A stretch of 64,000 bases of DNA. Source: Ignavibacteria bacterium. Its GTDB lineage: Bacteria; Bacteroidota; Ignavibacteria; Ignavibacteriales; SURF-24. The translations under genes and the position numbers were made by a program. Below are positions 60,824 through 64,000 of this stretch, one piece after another (within the stretch, counting starts at the first letter, position 1; each line of letters starts with the position of its first letter). Below the pieces are notes generated by a model that saw only the letters and a list, made by a program, of their open reading frames with translations, had not been told where the DNA came from and ran no database searches. The stretch lies in assembly GCA_025612245.1 (NCBI GenBank), contig JAAXKQ010000005.1, positions 134,009-198,008 on the forward strand. The letters run 5' to 3'.

Positions 60824-61918
60824 TTAAAATCCGAAATTAAATAATAAGCCGCCGGTAAATGAATTATTCTTGCTGAAATTATAATCGGCGATTAAATTAA
60901 CGAAGAACAGGCGGAGGTTTAAGCCTGCATTTACGCGGCTTGAGTTCTCGCCATCCATGTCGAAATTGATATTAATGTTTTCCTTTCCGGCATCGGTATC
61001 GATGGTATGGGAATAAGAGACATTCATTTTGGAATTTTCTATCATGAATCCGGCGTAAGGAGTAAGTCCCAGCCAGCCAAATCCGAAATTTTTGCTGACA
61101 TTAAGTCCGAAGCTTGTTGTGTTTATCTTAAGCAGGTCTTCCACCTTAATTTGCTGTACAAAGAAGCCAGCCGAGAGATCAACAGGCAATGGATAGTTAA
61201 ACCACATGGCGGGATTATGCTGAAGCCCGAAGCCAAAGAAACTAAGTTTTCCGATGTCATCACTGACCTTAATGCTTGGCAATAAGCGGATGATTGCCTG
61301 CGTTCCATAGACCGTTCCCAGTTTGATTTGCGGAGTTGCAGCCGGAAGCATCGGGAAATGGTCCAATACGCCGCCTACACCAAGGTCAATTTTTTGGGAC
61401 GGGAGTCTTACGTGGACAGGGAAAGGGTACTTAGGGTCGGAAACAGTAAATTCTTCGCTTCCCTGCGGGGCAAAAGTAACATATATATGATCCGATTTAC
61501 TGCCGGTTATTGTAGGGCCGTATATCATAACACCATAGTCTTTCTGGATTATCTGATCGACTACCTGGCCGCGGACCCCGGCATTATCGATTGAAGAGGT
61601 AAGCGAATTTGCCTGTTCCCTTGAAAAACGGAAAGAACCGCTCGTTGAAAAATGGTCGCAATTGTCTTTGAAATAAGAACCCATTCCTATAAAACCTATT
61701 TCGACATCAATGCCCAGGATTTTGGCTTTTGGGGGAGTAGTAAACCATCCTCCGTTGATATTTGCCCCGAATGAGTTAAATGCAGGTGCAACATAAGAGT
61801 TTGCAGCGACGCCTGAAAGCTGCTGAAGCCGGTCATTAAGTGATTGTGAAAAGGTGGAACTGAAAGCTGATATCAGCAGAAGAGTTGTCACACTGAGCGA
61901 TCTTAACAGAATTTTCAT
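60824..61918 (-). CDS. Outer-membrane barrel-like protein, DUF6588-like
   Basis: A 364-aa protein with signal peptide (SVTTLLLISAFSSTFS before QSLND). Residues 35 onward resemble the DUF6588 family from memory: VAANSYVAPAFNSFGANINGGWF and AKILGIDVEIGFIGMG near the start, then alternating strands with aromatic girdle residues (FGFGLQHNPAMWFNYPLP, NFGFGWLGLTPYAGF), ending FTGGLLFNFGF with a C-terminal Phe typical of barrels. Function is unknown. The ATG at 61918 is preceded by TTGAGGGTCGG. First gene of a two-gene operon with the exported PKD/lipocalin-like protein. Confidence 0.72.
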   Translation of the reverse strand: MKILLRSLSVTTLLLISAFSSTFSQSLNDRLQQLSGVAANSYVAPAFNSFGANINGGWFTTPPKAKILGIDVEIGFIGMGSYFKDNCDHFSTSGSFRFSREQANSLTSSIDNAGVRGQVVDQIIQKDYGVMIYGPTITGSKSDHIYVTFAPQGSEEFTVSDPKYPFPVHVRLPSQKIDLGVGGVLDHFPMLPAATPQIKLGTVYGTQAIIRLLPSIKVSDDIGKLSFFGFGLQHNPAMWFNYPLPVDLSAGFFVQQIKVEDLLKINTTSFGLNVSKNFGFGWLGLTPYAGFMIENSKMNVSYSHTIDTDAGKENININFDMDGENSSRVNAGLNLRLFFVNLIADYNFSKNNSFTGGLLFNFGF

Positions 61919-62063
61919 CCGACCCTCAATTTAGTATTTAATGATGGTCAAGTTAGAAAAACTGAGAGCTAAAGGCAAGAAAAATTGTTTTTGCAAGAAT
62001 TGGGATGGGAAAAAGGGCGGATCCTTTTTGGGGACCACAAAAGGAGTATTTTTAATAGAAAAG

Positions 62064-62093
62064 GGCTGCATATTCTTAAAAATCTGCAGCCCC
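62064..62093 (-). terminator. Rho-independent terminator after the YidE/AspT-like gene
   Basis: GGGCTGCA (62064-62071) pairs with TGCAGCCC (62086-62093). On the minus strand it is followed by TTTTCTATT. It begins 9 bp after the stop at 62102. Confidence 0.82.
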
Positions 62094-62101
62094 GGGAAAA
62101 A

Positions 62102-63763
62102 TTAAAGCGTTAAAAGTATGAACATCTGTGCTACAAGTACCCTCAGGAACATTGCCAGGGGATATACCGTGGCATATGCTGTTGACTGTGCCTGTACCGG
62201 AGCAAGAGAATTTGCAAATTCGAGTGCCGGCGGATCGGTCATTGTGCCGCTTATGAGCCCGCATATCTTCAGATAATTAAATTTCATTAGACGCGCAACA
62301 ATTGAAACTATCATTATTGGTATGAATGTAATTGCAGCTCCATAAAGCATCCACCAGTAGCCGCCGTTCCAGATAGTACTGATGAAGTTGGCACCGGATA
62401 AAAGTCCCACGCTGGCAAGGAAAAGTATGATTCCGACCTCGCGGAGCATCATGTTAGCGCCTGGAGTCATATAGAAATCCATTCTGCCTACCCTGCCTTT
62501 ATGTCCCAGAAGAATTGCAATGATCAGTGGGCCTCCGGCAAGACCAAGTTTTGCAGGGGCCGGCAGGCCTGGGATAAAGACCGGAATGCTGCCCAGAATA
62601 ACGCCTAAGAAAATTCCGATAAAGACCGGTACAGTATTAGGCACCGAGAGCTCTTTCATGGAATTTCCGAGTTCACTTCTTATTTCGGGCAGTAGGTCTG
62701 TTTTACCTACTATTCTTACCGTATCGCCGAATTCCACGGTCGTATCGAGTGATGGGAGAATTTCCATTCCCGCCCTGAATATGCGTGTAATATTGGCTTC
62801 ATAACGGCGGTAAATACCGATCTGCTGAATTGTTTTGCCTGAGTATTTTCTGTTGGTGACCAAAACCTGAGCCATGGACAAATCCCCCCTGATCTCACGT
62901 TTTTCCTGGATTTTAACTTCACCGATCTTCAGGCCAAGATTTTCAATGTGGTTTTCTGTTGAAACTCCGTAGAGTACATCGCCTTCCTTGATTTCTTCGT
63001 CGTCTACGGCAATAAAGTACTGTTCGCCGCGCTTGATTCGCGAAATGACGAGTTCCTTGTCGATTATAGTCTTGATATAACCAATTTTCTTTCCGAAGAG
63101 CTGGGGATTAGTGACGCAAATGCTTACGCTTTCAAGCTTGGTAGTTGAATTAGCAAGGTTCTTGGTATAATTTTCAGCTTCCTCTTTTACCTTTACCTTG
63201 AAGAATATTCTCACAAGAATCATAGTAAGAATGATACCCATAACACCGAACGGATAGGCTACGGCATAACCCATTCCGGCCAGATTTGCGGCTTCAGCAC
63301 CGGTCTTTGAGAACTCATGAAGAACCTGCTGTGCCGAACCAAGTCCCGGGGTATTTGTAACGGCTCCGCACATAATTCCTGTTGCCAGGGATGGCTGGAG
63401 GCCATAGACCTTATAAAGGACGAATGTTATGGCAAGATTTAATAAAACGATTGAAACTGCAAAAAGGTTAAGCTTTAGTCCCTCATTCTTAAAAGTAGAG
63501 AAAAAGCGAGGGCCTATATCAAGTCCGATTGAATAAACGAACAAAATTAAACCGAAATCACGTGCAAAGCCGATTACGGCTGCATCAGCACGTGCTCCCA
63601 GGTGTGCGATGAGCAAACCTGAGAAGAGGACTCCTGCAATGCCGAGCTTTATATTCTTTATTTCAACTTTCCCGATAATTACACCTGAAAAAGCAGCAAG
63701 ACAAAGATAAAGAAGCGTTGATGCAGTGGTTTGTGTCGTAAATAATGTGTAAAGAAAACTCAT
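62102..63763 (-). CDS. YidE/AspT-type transporter with two RCK_C domains
   Basis: A 553-aa inner-membrane protein of the aspartate:alanine exchanger superfamily. Two homologous membrane halves (about 1-195 and 380-553) each contain five or six helices and the repeat-type motif: GIMCGAVTNTPGLGSAQQVL in the first, GLISGTMTDPPALEFANSL in the second. Between them lie two TrkA-C/RCK_C regulatory domains (about 205-285 and 290-370; for example GDVLYGVSTENHIENLG, FGDTVRIVGKTDLLPEI). AspT swaps aspartate for alanine; YidE and YbjL have no firm substrate. RCK_C domains often bind nucleotides, suggesting gating. Ribosome-binding site poor. It is the last gene in the window. Confidence 0.9.
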   Translation of the reverse strand: MSFLYTLFTTQTTASTLLYLCLAAFSGVIIGKVEIKNIKLGIAGVLFSGLLIAHLGARADAAVIGFARDFGLILFVYSIGLDIGPRFFSTFKNEGLKLNLFAVSIVLLNLAITFVLYKVYGLQPSLATGIMCGAVTNTPGLGSAQQVLHEFSKTGAEAANLAGMGYAVAYPFGVMGIILTMILVRIFFKVKVKEEAENYTKNLANSTTKLESVSICVTNPQLFGKKIGYIKTIIDKELVISRIKRGEQYFIAVDDEEIKEGDVLYGVSTENHIENLGLKIGEVKIQEKREIRGDLSMAQVLVTNRKYSGKTIQQIGIYRRYEANITRIFRAGMEILPSLDTTVEFGDTVRIVGKTDLLPEIRSELGNSMKELSVPNTVPVFIGIFLGVILGSIPVFIPGLPAPAKLGLAGGPLIIAILLGHKGRVGRMDFYMTPGANMMLREVGIILFLASVGLLSGANFISTIWNGGYWWMLYGAAITFIPIMIVSIVARLMKFNYLKICGLISGTMTDPPALEFANSLAPVQAQSTAYATVYPLAMFLRVLVAQMFILLTL

Positions 63764-64000
63764 GTTTTATTTATGGTATCTAGTTATTGAATAAATGTAA
63801 ATTGATGTTTAGCAGCAATCACTCATTATTGAGAATGAATGATTATGAAATAACATGGCACAGGCTGAATATTTATCGGAGGTGATGTATAAATATTCGT
63901 ATGCCGGTATTATTTAATAATCATAAAATATTATGTGTGCGCTTTCAGGGAATGTTATGTTAGCTAGAGCAGAAAGTAACCACGAACACAAACATTACCA
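63764..64000. other. Intergenic region at the window end
   Basis: AT-rich, with a near-palindrome ATCACTCATT/AATGAATGAT at 63818-63843 (one mismatch, 6-nt centre), about 55 bp upstream of the transporter start. It could be an operator for that gene. No gene seen up to 64000. Confidence 0.45.

Noticed and set aside
1-64000. CRISPR array, tRNA or rRNA genes, insertion sequences, attachment sites
   Set aside because: No regularly spaced repeats, no cloverleaf-type GTTCRAAYC segment with matching arms, no transposase or integrase and no flanking duplications were found by reading.

Overview
The window looks like a chromosomal segment of a member of the Ignavibacteria (Ignavibacteriota, the Bacteroidota-Chlorobi side of the tree). 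The main clue is three large exported proteins that end in a type IX secretion (T9SS) sorting domain introduced by the linker NFPNPFNPST or a close variant, typical of Ignavibacteria/Melioribacter-like genomes. FtsX-type permeases with N-terminal MLKNYIYIAFRNL, TlpA-type thioredoxins and DUF6588-like barrels fit the same group. Promoters resemble canonical sigma70 (TTGACA-N17-TAGAAT at 3194-3222). No rRNA, tRNA, CRISPR array, transposase or integrase was seen.

Layout. 1-3.0 kb: a Rossmann-fold oxidoreductase and a 7-bladed-propeller T9SS cargo protein, both on the minus strand. 3.2-5.3 kb: a C45-like Ntn-hydrolase and methionine aminopeptidase. 5.4-8.4 kb: an Rrf2-type Fe-S regulator in one operon with cydAB (cytochrome bd oxidase), behind a perfect 16-bp inverted repeat that overlaps the promoter, and closed by a strong terminator. 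8.45-18.9 kb: a free-standing three-gene cassette and the main unexplained system here. It encodes a 1781-aa membrane P-loop NTPase of KAP-like layout, a three-TM membrane protein fused to a trypsin-like serine protease, and an 860-aa exported protein with a barrel-like C-terminus. 19.2-31.6 kb (minus strand): CPA2 antiporter, AdhE, a four-PAS histidine kinase, a secreted alpha/beta hydrolase, a MacB/FtsX permease and an SRPBCC protein.

31.8-45.2 kb: a DHCW cupin, then a sigma54 enhancer-binding protein (EBP) divergent from a TolC-HlyD-RND efflux operon, followed by a five-gene operon (VTC polyphosphate polymerase, DUF4956, porin, CotH kinase lipoprotein, PAP2 phosphatase). The upstream regions of the two operons share a long cis element (20 of 22 bases identical) placed about 70 bp before a sigma54-like -24 element, which suggests one regulon run by the adjacent EBP. 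45.4-48.2 kb: a TlpA-like protein and a DUF169 protein. 48.4-56.2 kb: two very large T9SS cargo proteins, one with nested choice-of-anchor A modules and one with a C39-like protease domain. 56.4-59.8 kb: a three-domain acyl-activating/ACP/acyltransferase protein and Lgt, both lipid-related. 59.9-63.8 kb: two small envelope proteins in one operon and a YidE/AspT-type transporter.

The genes describe a Gram-negative, envelope-rich, facultative or microaerobic bacterium that uses a high-affinity terminal oxidase and mixed-acid/ethanol fermentation. Functional statements come from motifs read by eye. No database search was run.
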